This document shows, piece by piece, positions 1 through 9,131 of a stretch of 64,000 nt of DNA. Made by a program: the position numbers and the translations under genes. Every line of letters begins with the position of its first letter. Position 1 is the stretch's first letter. The notes beneath the pieces were generated by a model. That model saw only the letters and a program-made list of their open reading frames with translations, was not told where the DNA came from and made no database searches. The DNA is from Pseudomonas sp. PB106 (lineage in GTDB: Bacteria > Pseudomonadota > Gammaproteobacteria > Pseudomonadales > Pseudomonadaceae). The stretch is taken from contig NZ_RWIM01000011.1 of assembly GCF_009764645.1 (NCBI RefSeq), positions 1 to 64,000 on the forward strand. The letters run 5' to 3'.

Positions 1-100
1 TCTGCGTGGGAATGCATCAACGGACGCTCCGCGTTCGGCTCTGGAGGGGACGCGGAGCGTCCCGGGCTGCATTCCCACGCGGAGCGTGGGAACGATCATG
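1..100. repeat. GC-rich intergenic repeat with nested palindromes
   Basis: The stretch is built of self-complementary pieces: GCGTGGGAATGC near the left edge, its complement GCATTCCCACGC near 70-81, and GGACGCTCC/GGAGCGTCC inside. It ends in CGTGGGAACGATCA. This has the look of a Pseudomonas REP/BIME-type intergenic repeat just downstream of the DUF6124 gene. The left end may continue outside the window. Confidence 0.6.
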
Positions 101-101
101 T

Positions 102-461
102 TCAGGCAGGGAGATCGAGGTTATCCAACGCCCGATTCACCGCCAATTCGCCGAGCATGATCAACTGCGCAATCCCCACCAACGCCCGACGCTGCGGCGC
201 GGGCAACAGGTGGGCGACGTCCTGGGCGATGGTCTTGGCCGAGGCCAAGGTTTCGCTGGCATCGGTCAGCAGTTCTTCGTTTTTGGTGTCGGCGGTGACC
301 GCGTACATGCCACGGGTTCTGCGGGGCGGCGGCGTGGAGCCGGGTGGACAAAGGTAGTGATCTAGGGCGCGGTCGGCGGCTTGGTGGAGTTTTCTGGAAT
401 CGATGGATTCGTAGGGGGATGTGGGGTCGATGTCTGGCGGGTTGGGTGTGACTTTGAGCAT
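102..461 (-). CDS. DUF6124 family protein
   Basis: Small soluble protein of 119 residues. It starts MLKVTPNPPDIDP and has the proline-rich N-terminus, the AADRALDHYL segment and the C-terminal AQLIMLGELAVNRALDNL helix that I associate with the Pseudomonas-specific family DUF6124 (function unknown). The start at 461 is chosen over the upstream codon at 494 because AAGGAG lies about 7 bases before it. It is a lone gene followed by a repeat element. No signal peptide or membrane segment is visible. Confidence 0.8.
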   Translation of the reverse strand: MLKVTPNPPDIDPTSPYESIDSRKLHQAADRALDHYLCPPGSTPPPRRTRGMYAVTADTKNEELLTDASETLASAKTIAQDVAHLLPAPQRRALVGIAQLIMLGELAVNRALDNLDLPA

Positions 462-714
462 GGTGAATCTCCTTTTTAATGCTGAGATCACCACGTCCTG
501 TCGCTAAACAGGATGGGTGGCGACCGTATGCAGGTTAGCGAACCGGAAAAAAGGCAACCCGGTAGACCCGAAGGTCTCCCGCATACAGCCGCCATAGCGT
601 AGTGCAGACGATTGCCTGCAACGAAGCATGGGGCACTGGTGCACTTTTTTGGTCCGAGTCGCTAAACCCGATCACTGAACGTTTCAGCGACCAGCAAACG
701 ATAAAGACCGGACC

Positions 715-752
715 ACAGACGCACAAGCCGGCGGATTCTGGCGTAGCTGTAG
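715..752. repeat. Short dispersed repeat, copy 1
   Basis: The pattern CACAAGCC.GCGGATTCTG followed a few bases later by TGTAGGC is shared with 9745-9782 in the same orientation. Read on the minus strand both copies encode a similar short peptide (ESAGL..CG), so it may be a degenerate coding relic rather than a pure DNA repeat. Confidence 0.5.
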
Positions 753-850
753 GCAAAGGCGCAAGGTTGCGTAGCCTGAAAGAGTGTCTGAGGGTGTTGC
801 TTAAACAGCTGTGTTTAAACCACCGACAACTCAAGGTTCACGCCGTCCCA

Positions 851-944
851 ATGTGGGAGCGAGCTTGTTCGCGAAAGCGGTGTGTCAGTCGAAATATTTA
901 TCGACTGATACGACGCCTTCGCGAGCAAGCTCGCTCCCACAGGG
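851..944. repeat. REP pair (inverted)
   Basis: Two inverted copies of a Pseudomonas REP unit: GTGGGAGCGAGCTTGTTCGC at about 853-872 and GCGAGCAAGCTCGCTCCCAC at about 921-940, separated by a 40-base spacer. The same unit occurs at 11995-12083. It lies downstream of the LysR gene on the minus strand and may act as a transcript 3' end or gyrase/IHF-type site, as known for REPs. Confidence 0.8.
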
Positions 945-976
945 ATCAGTGCTGTATTTGAGATTTGCGCAGGGAT

Positions 977-1900
977 TCAGCTAGCCGGGATATCCAGCGG
1001 CGCCGCCATGAACTGGCTGATCCGCGCGCGCAGCCATTTCTCCGCCGGGTCGTTGTCATGCACCCCGCTCCATGCCATCGACAACTGCGCCGCATCAATC
1101 GGGAATGGCGGGTCTTCGGCGCGCAAGGCACAACCTTCGACCAGCGCACACGCAGCGTAATCCGGCACGGTGGCGATCATTTCGGTGCCGGCGAGCAAGG
1201 CGCGCAGGCCGCTGAATTGCGGTACGCCGAGGACCACGCGGCGGCTGCGTCCGACCTTGGCCAGGTCCATGTCGATGTTGCCGCTCAAGTCACCGGAGAA
1301 CGACACCATCGCGTGGGGGCGCTCGCAGTATTCGTCCAGCGTCAGCGGCCCCGGACGGTCGTCGCCACGCAGGACTTTGCAGGGAATGTCGCGGAGTTTT
1401 TTGCGCTTGGCGTTGGCCGGCAAATCGGTGGTGTAACTGACGCCGACGGAGATTTCCCCCGACGCCAACAGTGCCGGCATCAACAGATAGTTGGCGCGAC
1501 GCACGACCACGACAATCCCCGGCGCCTCCTGTTGAAGCTGGCGTAACAGCGGCGGAAACAGCCCGAATTCGGCGTCGTCCGACAAACCGATACGGAACAC
1601 GTCGCAGCTGCTCTGCGGTTCGAACTCTTTGGCGCGGCTGACGGCGCCGGAAATCACGTCCATCGCCGGTTGCAGCTCCTTGAGGATGGCCAGTGCACGG
1701 GCCGTCGGTTCCATGCCGCGACCGTTGCGCAGCAGCAACGGATCGTCGAACAGATCACGCAAACGCCCGAGCGCCGCGCTGACCGCCGGCTGGCCCATAA
1801 ACAGTTTTTCGGCGACGCGGGTCAGGTTCTTCTCGAACATCAGCGCTTCGAAAATCACCAGCAAATTCATGTCGACGCGGCGCAGATCGTTACGGTTCAT
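977..1900 (-). CDS. LysR-family transcriptional regulator (MexT/NodD-like)
   Basis: A 307-residue LysR regulator. The N-terminal winged helix-turn-helix runs over about residues 6-65 (MNLLVIFEALMFEKNLTRVA, then QPAVSAALGRLRDLF), followed by the LysR substrate-binding domain. The LRRVDMNLLVIFE start is typical of the NodD/LeuO/MexT branch; from memory it resembles MexT, but I cannot assign the target. The start at 1900 has AAGGAA upstream; an earlier codon at 1933 is less likely. It is divergent from the AraC gene at 2111, with about 210 bases between. Confidence 0.85.
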   Translation of the reverse strand: MNRNDLRRVDMNLLVIFEALMFEKNLTRVAEKLFMGQPAVSAALGRLRDLFDDPLLLRNGRGMEPTARALAILKELQPAMDVISGAVSRAKEFEPQSSCDVFRIGLSDDAEFGLFPPLLRQLQQEAPGIVVVVRRANYLLMPALLASGEISVGVSYTTDLPANAKRKKLRDIPCKVLRGDDRPGPLTLDEYCERPHAMVSFSGDLSGNIDMDLAKVGRSRRVVLGVPQFSGLRALLAGTEMIATVPDYAACALVEGCALRAEDPPFPIDAAQLSMAWSGVHDNDPAEKWLRARISQFMAAPLDIPAS

Positions 1901-2110
1901 GGGCACGGATTCCTTATAGCCAACCAGACGCAAGTGCTGCGCACTGTACGCGATCCACGGGCCTGTGAACGCGGGGCCGGAGCGAAATTAACAACGATTA
2001 ACTCGTCAGTCACCGCGCCCCGCCCAACAATGAGTCCCTCTGCGCAGCGTTGATTTTGACCTGTGGGAACGCGCTGCCCCGCGCCTTCCCCACCGACACG
2101 GACCTTGGCC

Positions 2111-2542
2111 ATGGCTCATTTGCAGCAAACCGTCGCCCTCGCCCCTGCCTGCGAACCGCGCAAAAGCGCCATTGGTGGACTCAGCCCGCAACGCGAACGA
2201 CAGGTCAAACAATTGATTCTCGAGCGCTTGGGCGAAAGCCTTGAGGTAACCGAACTGGCCCGCGCCTGTTCGCTGTCACGCAGCCATTTCTCCCGCGCCT
2301 TCAAGTGCAGCACCGGGGTATCGCCGCAGGACTGGATCCGCACCCAGCGCCTCGCCCGCGCCAAGCTGCTGATCCAGCACACCGACCTGAGCCTGACGCA
2401 GATCAGCCTGGAATGCGGCTTCTGTGATCAGGCACATTTCTGCCACATGTTCACCCGCAGCGAAGGCATCAACCCGTTTGCCTGGCGCTGTCAGGCCATG
2501 CGTGAAGCGAAAACCCACCGCCCACAACCTGCCCTGTTTTGA
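2111..2542 (+). CDS. AraC-family transcriptional regulator (DNA-binding domain only)
   Basis: A 143-residue protein made almost wholly of an AraC/XylS double helix-turn-helix domain (about residues 35-135: LEVTELARACSLSRSHFSRA, then LTQISLECGFCDQAHFCHMF). There is no effector-binding domain, so it belongs with the short MarA/SoxS-like regulators. The start is uncertain: the ATG at 2111 fits the family but has no strong ribosome-binding site, and an in-frame ATG lies at 2063. It is divergent from the LysR gene and is followed closely by a large regulator gene. Confidence 0.8.
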   Translation: MAHLQQTVALAPACEPRKSAIGGLSPQRERQVKQLILERLGESLEVTELARACSLSRSHFSRAFKCSTGVSPQDWIRTQRLARAKLLIQHTDLSLTQISLECGFCDQAHFCHMFTRSEGINPFAWRCQAMREAKTHRPQPALF

Positions 2543-2676
2543 CGTTCGCTTCTGCGCCAGCCGTTGCGCTGATGCCAAAACCTGAGGATTATGCCGGGAC
2601 ACCCCGGATCAGAAGGCCTGCGCGCGCGCCCGGCCCTGATTCGTCTTGTCCGCCGCATCACCGCAGGAGCGAGCTG

Positions 2677-5670
2677 TTGAGTCTTTCCCCGAATCAGGCC
2701 ATCGGTTTCGGCCCTTATCGGATTGATCCTGTTCAACGCTTGGTGCTCGAAGGCAAGCAACCCTTGCGTCTGGGCCGTCGGGCGATGGACATCCTGTTGA
2801 CGTTGCTCGCGCATGCCGGGGAGGTGCTGAGCAAGCAGCAGTTGATGGCGGCGGTGTGGCCGGACAGTGTGGTAGAAGAGATCAACCTGCGCGTGCACAT
2901 GGCGGCGTTGCGCAAAGCCCTCGGCGATGGCCAGGCCGGCCAGCGCTATATTGTGACCGTGGCGCAACGCGGCTACAGTTTCGTCGCGCCGATTCTTTCG
3001 CAAGCCATTGAACCACGCGCAGTCGACAATGCGGCGAGGCACAACCTGCCGCTGCGCCGCACGCGGATGATCGGGCGCCAGACACTGGTCGACAGTTTGA
3101 TGGCACAACTGCCGCGCCAGCGCTGCATCACGCTGGTCGGGCCCGGTGGAATCGGCAAAACCACCGTGGCCCTGCGCGTCGCCGAGCAATTGATCGGTCA
3201 GTATCGCGACGGCATTCGGCTGGTGGATCTGGCACTGCTCAACGATCCTCGATTGATCTGCTCGCACGTGGCTGCCCTGCTCGATCTGACGTCGGTCGAC
3301 AGTGATCCACTGGCGAGCCTGGTCAGCGGCCTGAGCCAACGCCAGATGTTGCTGGTGATCGACAACTGCGAGCACTTGATCGATGCCGTCGCCGCGCTCA
3401 GCGAGAGCGTGCTGCGCGGGGCGCCGAAGGTGCATATCCTCGCCACCAGCCGCGAGAGCCTGCGCGCAGAAGGCGAATATGTGCAGCGTCTGGATTCTCT
3501 CGATTACCCGTCGACGGCGACAGTGCTGGATCGCCAACAGGCACTGACGTTTTCTGCCGTGCAACTGTTCGCCGAACGGGCCACGGCGGCACAGGAAAAT
3601 TTCGAATTAGGTGATGCTCAACTGCCGTTGGTGAGTGAAATCTGCCATCGGCTGGACGGTATTCCCCTCGCACTGGAATTGGCGGCGGCGCAGGTCGCCG
3701 AGTTGGGGCTGGAGGGTTTGCTGAGCCAATTGCAGGGGCGTCTGCCGCCCTTGGCACCGGGTAATCAGACCAGCCTGGAGCGGCATCTGACCCTGCGCGC
3801 CACGCTGGACTGGAGCTTCAATTTGCTCAACCGCTGCGAGCAGACCGGCCTGCGCCGCTTGAGTGTGTTTCGCGGCGGCTTCACTCTGGAATCTGCGGCG
3901 GCGGTGATCGTTGGCCCGCAGATCGAACCCGGGGCAGTGTTTGCTTCGATCACGCAGTTGGTCGCCAAGTCGCTGCTCAGCGTCGAGGTCGGTGATGAAG
4001 AGGTGTTCTACCGTCTGCTCGACACCACGCGCCGCTATGCCCTGGAAAAACTCGAACAAGCTGCCGAACTGACTGAAACCCGCGAGCGCCATGCCGAACG
4101 CTGTCTGGCGTTGATGCATCTGGCGCAAGCGGACTGGGAAAACACCCCGACCACGCTGTGGATCGAACGCTACGCCCGAGGTCTGGAAGATTTGCGCGCA
4201 GCACTCGACTGGTGTTTGAACGATGAGGGACCGGACGACCTGGGGATTCGCCTGACGGCAGCCTCGGCGCCGCTCTGGCAGGAGCTGTCGCTGCTCAAGG
4301 AGTACGGCGGCTACGTGCGCCAGGCCTTGCGTCTGCTGGAAGGTATTCAGCCACCCTGCCCGCGCCTGAATATCGCCTTGCAACTCGCCCTCGGCAGTGC
4401 CTGTTATCACACTTGGGGCGGTACCCCGGAAACCATCGATGCGTTCGTCAGGGCTCACGCACTGGCGCAGGCGCACGGCGATGTCGCCGGGCAATTGTGC
4501 GCGGTTTCCGGGCACATGGCGGTCAACCTCAGTTGCGGGCATTACCGCAAGGCGCTGGCACAGAGCGAACACTTCGACCGGCTCGGCACTCACGGCGATC
4601 CGTTGTTGTCCCTGAGCACTCACCGGTTGCGGGTGCTGGCGTTGCATTACGCGGGCGACCAGCCGCAGGCCCGCGAGCACGCCGAACAGGTGATCGAGCG
4701 CATGGCCCACAGCGGCCACCTCAATCGGTTTACCCACGGCTTTGGCGTGCAATACGACCAGAGCGTTGCCTCGCTGACGGTGCTGGCGCGGGTGCTGTGG
4801 CTGCAAGGTTTCCCCGAGCAGGCCTGGAAAACCGCGCGGCAGGCGCTGGACATCGCCGTGCAGATCAACCACGGCACGTCGATCTGTTACACCCTGGCCC
4901 TGGCGACGTGCCTGATCGCTCATTACAACGGTGACCAGCAGAACGCCCGCGCACTGTTGCAAATGCTGCTCGAACAATCGCAGAAGCATTCGGTGCTGCT
5001 GTTCCATACGTGGGCGCGGCATTACGCGCAGGTGATCGATGCCGAAAATGCTGGGCCGGTGCAGGCACAGGACAGTGGCTTGATCCGGGAAATCATGGTC
5101 ACGCTGGATGAGCGGTTTGTCGACGAGACGCTGGTCGAACGAGCGCGCAGTGGCGAAGCGGGTTGGAGCACGGCGGAGATTTTGCGGGCGCAGGCGGATC
5201 GGCTGTTGGCTTTGGATCGGGACAGTCCGCCAGGCCCCCATCGCTGGCAAGCCAGCTCCCACAGGGTTTTGGCGTGCGCTGAGGATTTGGGCTCTACCGC
5301 AAATCATTGTGGGAGCTTGCTTGCCAGCTCCCACAGGATTGTGAGGTGTTCTGAAGACTTGGATTCAACTGCAAATCACTGTGGGAGCTGGCTTGCCAGC
5401 GATGGCGTCAGTTCAGCTAGCGGTAACCTTGAGACAGCAGAGAAGATCCTCCAGCAAGCCCTGTCCATCGCCCGCTCCCAAGGCGCGCTGGCCTGGGAGT
5501 TGCGCACCGCCACTTCACTGGCGCAACTGTGGCAACGGCAACATCGCTATCGCGAAGCGCTGGAACTGCTGACGCCGATCTATCAACGTTTCACCGAAGG
5601 CTACGCGACCCCTGACTTGCGCACAGTGCGCAGGCTGCTGGATGAATTAAACCGCCAGCTGAAGCTCTGA
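2677..5670 (+). CDS. Large winged-helix / AAA-type ATPase / TPR regulator, interrupted in frame by REP elements
   Basis: A predicted signal-transducing transcription regulator of 997 residues. An OmpR-type winged helix fills about residues 5-105 (LGRRAMDILLTLLAHAGEVL, and YIVTVAQRGYSFVAP at the end). It is followed by a STAND-like NTPase with a P-loop GPGGIGKTT near residue 155 and LLVIDNCEH as the Walker B. A long helical, probably TPR-like C-terminus follows. I choose a TTG start at 2677 because AGGAG lies 7 bases before it and the domain begins right after. Residues about 850-911 are encoded by three REP units (5240-5408) and look like an in-frame insertion. The gene converges with its paralogue and overlaps it by 24 bases. 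Confidence 0.85.
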   Translation: MSLSPNQAIGFGPYRIDPVQRLVLEGKQPLRLGRRAMDILLTLLAHAGEVLSKQQLMAAVWPDSVVEEINLRVHMAALRKALGDGQAGQRYIVTVAQRGYSFVAPILSQAIEPRAVDNAARHNLPLRRTRMIGRQTLVDSLMAQLPRQRCITLVGPGGIGKTTVALRVAEQLIGQYRDGIRLVDLALLNDPRLICSHVAALLDLTSVDSDPLASLVSGLSQRQMLLVIDNCEHLIDAVAALSESVLRGAPKVHILATSRESLRAEGEYVQRLDSLDYPSTATVLDRQQALTFSAVQLFAERATAAQENFELGDAQLPLVSEICHRLDGIPLALELAAAQVAELGLEGLLSQLQGRLPPLAPGNQTSLERHLTLRATLDWSFNLLNRCEQTGLRRLSVFRGGFTLESAAAVIVGPQIEPGAVFASITQLVAKSLLSVEVGDEEVFYRLLDTTRRYALEKLEQAAELTETRERHAERCLALMHLAQADWENTPTTLWIERYARGLEDLRAALDWCLNDEGPDDLGIRLTAASAPLWQELSLLKEYGGYVRQALRLLEGIQPPCPRLNIALQLALGSACYHTWGGTPETIDAFVRAHALAQAHGDVAGQLCAVSGHMAVNLSCGHYRKALAQSEHFDRLGTHGDPLLSLSTHRLRVLALHYAGDQPQAREHAEQVIERMAHSGHLNRFTHGFGVQYDQSVASLTVLARVLWLQGFPEQAWKTARQALDIAVQINHGTSICYTLALATCLIAHYNGDQQNARALLQMLLEQSQKHSVLLFHTWARHYAQVIDAENAGPVQAQDSGLIREIMVTLDERFVDETLVERARSGEAGWSTAEILRAQADRLLALDRDSPPGPHRWQASSHRVLACAEDLGSTANHCGSLLASSHRIVRCSEDLDSTANHCGSWLASDGVSSASGNLETAEKILQQALSIARSQGALAWELRTATSLAQLWQRQHRYREALELLTPIYQRFTEGYATPDLRTVRRLLDELNRQLKL
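5240..5408. repeat. Three REP units inside a coding sequence
   Basis: REP cores occur at 5240-5265 (ATCGCTGGCAAGCCAGCTCC), 5309-5336 (TGTGGGAGC..GCTCCCACA) and 5380-5407 (GTGGGAGCTGGCTTGCCAGC). The last two sit in a 72-base tandem duplication, seen as 5281-5352 repeated from 5353. All keep the reading frame open, so the protein gains about 60 residues rich in S, H, C and A. Confidence 0.85.
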
Positions 5671-7095
5671 AGCGCGGCTTTTGTAAGGCGCATAGCGCTG
5701 CTCGACATCCGCCCGCTCCGTCTGTGAAAGCCATTGCTCGCGAGCGTAACTGCGCGTGGTATTGAGCATCCGGTAACGCGCCAACCCACTGCCCCGTTCG
5801 ACACAGAGCAACGACTTGGCGACCAGTTGCGCAACCACGGCGACCAGCACTTGCGGCGGCAGATCGGTAGAGGTGACAACGGCCAATGCTTGATCCAGCG
5901 TGAAGGTTTTGGGGAACACCGAGAGCCGCTGCAGAGCCAGTTTTTCCGTGTCATTGAGGTCTTGATAACCCCAGTCCAGCGCAGCCTTGAGCGTCTGATG
6001 ACGCGGCACCGCAGTGCGCCGACCATGGCTGAGCAACTGCAGACAGTTGCCCAATTGCGCTTGCAACCCCACCAGTGCCAACGCATCAATCTGCGTCACC
6101 GCCAATTCAATCGCCAAAGGCAAACCATCGAGCCGGCGGCAAATATCGCAGACCGCTTTGAGATCCTGTTCACGCAGCATGAACCCCTGCTGACGGGTGC
6201 GGGCACGGCTGACGAACAACTGCACCGCCGAGTAATTCATCGCCTCCTCGACACTGATCAACTCGGACGATTTGGGCACCGTGAGCGGCCGCAAGGGCTG
6301 CAGCGTTTCCAGGTTGACCTGCAACGCCTCGCGGCTGGTAGCCAATACCGACAGGCGCGGCGCAGCGTCGAGCAAGTGTTGCACCAGCGCCTGACAGCGT
6401 TCGCGCAGGTGCTCGCAGTTGTCCAGCACCAGCAAGGCATGGCGTTGTGTCAGTGTGGTGAAGTCGGTTTGAAGGGTGTTGAGCACGGCGTCGAGCAGTG
6501 GCTTGCTGTCGTCGAACGAGGCCAGATCGACCCGCCATACGCCATCGCAAAAATGCTCCAGCAACAGTTCGGCCACGCGCAGTGCCACGGTGGTTTTGCC
6601 CACGCCCGCCGGGCCCGTGATTGTCATCATCCGGCACAGTGGCAGTTGCCGCACCAGGCTGCCCACCAGCGCATCACGGCCAGTGACCGGTGTCAGTCGG
6701 GCGGGCAAGTTGTGTTGCGGCGCGTGCAGGTGCTCGAAAACCAAGGGCGCCGAGCTGTCGTAATGCACCGGTGCAATGAAGCTGTAACCGCATTGCGGCA
6801 CGTTGACGATGTAGCGATGACCGTTTTCGCCGTCGCGCAATGCACGGCGCAACGCAGCAATGTGCACACGCAAATTGATCTCTTCGACCACCGACGTCGG
6901 CCAGACCAGAGCGATCAACTGCTCTTTGCTGACCACTCGCCCGGCGCGTTCGACCAGCACTTGCAGAATGTCCAGCGCGCGCCCGCCCATGCGCAATTGC
7001 CGATCCCCGTCGAGGATCAGCCGCTGGCGCAAATGAAACGCGTAAGGGCCGAAACGCAGCACCGACGCCGGATTCAAATCGTGATGGCTGTTCAT
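5647..7095 (-). CDS. Winged-helix / ATPase regulator, short paralogue
   Basis: A 482-residue relative of the gene at 2677. The N-terminal OmpR-type winged helix (about 10-110, with ALDILQVLVERAGRVVSKEQ) and STAND NTPase (GPAGVGKTT near residue 158, LLVLDNCEH) are present. It stops soon after the NTPase winged helix, so the long TPR part is absent. The start is uncertain: ATG at 7095 gives MNSHHDLN, and a GTG at 7137 is also open; neither has a clear ribosome-binding site. An inverted repeat GCCAAG/CTTGGC sits directly at the start. The two paralogues converge, which suggests an inverted duplication followed by divergence. Confidence 0.8.
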   Translation of the reverse strand: MNSHHDLNPASVLRFGPYAFHLRQRLILDGDRQLRMGGRALDILQVLVERAGRVVSKEQLIALVWPTSVVEEINLRVHIAALRRALRDGENGHRYIVNVPQCGYSFIAPVHYDSSAPLVFEHLHAPQHNLPARLTPVTGRDALVGSLVRQLPLCRMMTITGPAGVGKTTVALRVAELLLEHFCDGVWRVDLASFDDSKPLLDAVLNTLQTDFTTLTQRHALLVLDNCEHLRERCQALVQHLLDAAPRLSVLATSREALQVNLETLQPLRPLTVPKSSELISVEEAMNYSAVQLFVSRARTRQQGFMLREQDLKAVCDICRRLDGLPLAIELAVTQIDALALVGLQAQLGNCLQLLSHGRRTAVPRHQTLKAALDWGYQDLNDTEKLALQRLSVFPKTFTLDQALAVVTSTDLPPQVLVAVVAQLVAKSLLCVERGSGLARYRMLNTTRSYAREQWLSQTERADVEQRYAPYKSRASELQLAV

Positions 7096-7185
7096 GCCAA
7101 GTATCTTGGCAGCCTCAGGTGACGGAACAACCACCACGCAGGGCGCAGCACGGACATCCGGGTGCGCCAGACGGACAGAACCGCT

Positions 7186-8145
7186 CTAGCTGAACTGTTC
7201 GCGGTACTGTGCGGGGGTCAGGCCAAGCTTATCGGCGAACAGCGAACGCATGTGCCGCACGCTGCCAAAGCCACTTTTATAGGCCACGGTTTTCAGCGGC
7301 AGATCGCTGGTTTCGAGCAAGTTTCGCGCACAGTCGATGCGCGCACTTTGCAGGAAATCCATCGGAGTCATGTTGACGTCACGGGCGAACACGCGAGCGA
7401 AATGACGCGCACTCATATTCGCCAGAGCCGCCATGCGCTCGACGGTGAATGCTTCGTCGAGGTGTTCCAGAACATGATTCTGCACTCGCGTGATGGGCGT
7501 TTCCTGCGGAGCCACGGCAGCCATCAATGGGCTGAACTGCGCCTGACCACCCTGTCGCTTCATCACCACCAGCAGCACTTTGGCCACGTCCTGGGCGAGT
7601 TTTTTGCCGTGATCCCGGGCAATCACGGCCAGCGCCAGGTCAATCCCGGCGGTGACGCCACCGGACGTAATCAGATTTCGATCCTCGACGAAAATCTGAT
7701 CGGTGGCGACACTGGCCTTGGGAAAACCTTTGATCAAGCGTTCGGTGTAGTTCCAGTGCGTAGTCACGCGATAGCCATCAAGCAATCCGGCATGCCCCAG
7801 CACAAACGCGCCAGTGCAGATCGAGCCATAGCAGGCGGCACGCTGCACCGCGCCTGGCAGCCAGGCGCACAACCCCGCAAACCTTTCGTTGTAGGCGCCC
7901 GGCCCGCCTGGCACCAGCAGCAAGTCAAAGTGTTCACTGGCGTGATCAATGTGTCGGTCGGCCTGCACCCGCACGGAGTTGGAAGCGCGCAATGGCCCGT
8001 GCTCGGTGCCAAGGGTGACCAATTGATAGTGCGACTCGGCTGGCAAGTAACGGTTGGCCACCGAAAACACTTCCATCGGCCCGGCCATGTCGAGCAGCAG
8101 AAAATCGGGGAACAGCACCATTGCCACGGTTTTCATGGGAACCAT
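7186..8145 (-). CDS. GlxA-type AraC regulator with DJ-1/PfpI domain
   Basis: About 319 residues. The N-terminal half is a DJ-1/PfpI-like (class I glutamine amidotransferase-like) domain with the nucleophile-elbow motif GSICTGAFVLGHAGLLDG. The C-terminal half is an AraC double helix-turn-helix (MAALANMSARHFARVFARD, then LKTVAYKSGFGSVRHMRSLF). This is the GlxA family, whose members regulate amine and quaternary-ammonium catabolism (for example CdhR, ArgR, GbdR types); the ligand here is unknown. The start is ambiguous between 8145 and 8136. It is divergent from the pirin gene. Confidence 0.85.
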   Translation of the reverse strand: MVPMKTVAMVLFPDFLLLDMAGPMEVFSVANRYLPAESHYQLVTLGTEHGPLRASNSVRVQADRHIDHASEHFDLLLVPGGPGAYNERFAGLCAWLPGAVQRAACYGSICTGAFVLGHAGLLDGYRVTTHWNYTERLIKGFPKASVATDQIFVEDRNLITSGGVTAGIDLALAVIARDHGKKLAQDVAKVLLVVMKRQGGQAQFSPLMAAVAPQETPITRVQNHVLEHLDEAFTVERMAALANMSARHFARVFARDVNMTPMDFLQSARIDCARNLLETSDLPLKTVAYKSGFGSVRHMRSLFADKLGLTPAQYREQFS

Positions 8146-8356
8146 CACTGAGATCAAAAAAGATAAACGCTTCAGACAGGCTGAACATTATGGCCAAGTG
8201 AAACGATGCCAGGGCGAGAAAATGCGTGAACAGCGCCGCAAAACTGTCAACCTGATCAGGACAGTCTTTCAATTTCCATCTACTTATTGTGCAGCGAGGT
8301 AAACAGTAACCTTCTCCTCACTCGGACGAATTCACGTCCCGCCAGGAGATTTCATC

Positions 8357-9079
8357 ATGCTGACCCTTCGCAAAGCCTCCGATCGTGGCCTCGCCAATCA
8401 TGGCTGGTTGAAGTCGTTCCACACCTTTTCTTTCGCCAGCTACCGCGACCCGCGTGAGCAGGGTTTCTCCGACCTGCTGGTGATCAACGATGACCGCGTG
8501 GCCGCCGGCAAAGGTTTCGGCCAGCACCCGCACCGCGACATGGAGATTTTCTCCTACGTGCTCGAAGGTGCGCTGGAACACAAGGACACCCTGGGCACTG
8601 GTTCCGTCATCCGCCCTGGCGACGTGCAATTGATGAGCGCCGGCAGCGGCGTGGCGCACAGCGAGTTCAACCACTCGGCGAACAAGCCCGTGCACTTCCT
8701 GCAAATCTGGATCGTGCCGGAAGTCAGCGGCGCCAAACCGCGTTACCAGCAAGAGCATTTCAGTGCGCAGAAAAAACGTGGTCGTCTGCAACTGATCATC
8801 TCGCCGGAGGGCAGCCACGGATCGCTGAAAGTTCGTCAGGATGCGCGGGTTTATGCCGGGCTGTTCGACGGCAAGGAAAGCGCCACCCTGGAACTGCCAG
8901 CCAACCGCTACGCCTACGTGCATGTAGCACGGGGCAGTGTCGAACTGAACGGCGAGCAATTGCGCGAAGGTGACGGGGTGCGGGTTCGCGAAGAACAGGC
9001 ACTGACCTTGAGCAATGCCGTGGATGCCGAAGTGCTGGTGTTTGACTTGCGGCCCCAGGAGTTGCCGCAGATGCCATGA
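8357..9079 (+). CDS. Pirin family protein (quercetinase-like cupin)
   Basis: A 240-residue bicupin. The N-terminal cupin carries the metal-binding set HPHRDMEIFSYVLEGALEH and GVAHSEFN, which match the three His and one Glu of pirins with quercetin 2,3-dioxygenase activity. AGGAG lies 8 bases before the ATG. The gene is divergent from the GlxA-type regulator, about 210 bases apart, so that regulator could control it (inference). A strong terminator follows at 9100-9131. Confidence 0.9.
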   Translation: MLTLRKASDRGLANHGWLKSFHTFSFASYRDPREQGFSDLLVINDDRVAAGKGFGQHPHRDMEIFSYVLEGALEHKDTLGTGSVIRPGDVQLMSAGSGVAHSEFNHSANKPVHFLQIWIVPEVSGAKPRYQQEHFSAQKKRGRLQLIISPEGSHGSLKVRQDARVYAGLFDGKESATLELPANRYAYVHVARGSVELNGEQLREGDGVRVREEQALTLSNAVDAEVLVFDLRPQELPQMP

Positions 9080-9099
9080 TGCTGCGTATTAGCGCCCAC

Positions 9100-9131
9100 A
9101 AAAAACGGCCTTCAGTGAAGGCCGTTTTTTA
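9100..9131. terminator. Bidirectional rho-independent terminator
   Basis: A-run, ACGGCCTTCAGTGAAGGCCGT hairpin and T-run. It serves the pirin gene on the plus strand and the convergent coiled-coil gene on the minus strand, whose stop codon overlaps it at 9129. Confidence 0.9.

Larger units (their letters stand above)
495..976. other. Gene-free stretch with repeats
   Basis: I see no supported gene in these 482 bases. They hold a short dispersed repeat near 715-752 that recurs at 9745-9782, and a REP pair at 851-944. Short open frames here have no convincing ribosome-binding site or protein similarity. Confidence 0.6.

Noticed and set aside
3607..5334. Long minus-strand open frame (575 codons) opposite the winged-helix/ATPase gene
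   Set aside because: It has Gln/Arg/His-rich composition typical of antisense frames in GC-rich DNA, no ribosome-binding site and no domain; the plus-strand protein has clear motifs.
5240..5408. Repeat array reminiscent of a CRISPR
   Set aside because: Units are palindromic REP cores in alternating orientation with unequal spacing; no spacers of constant size and no cas genes anywhere in the window.
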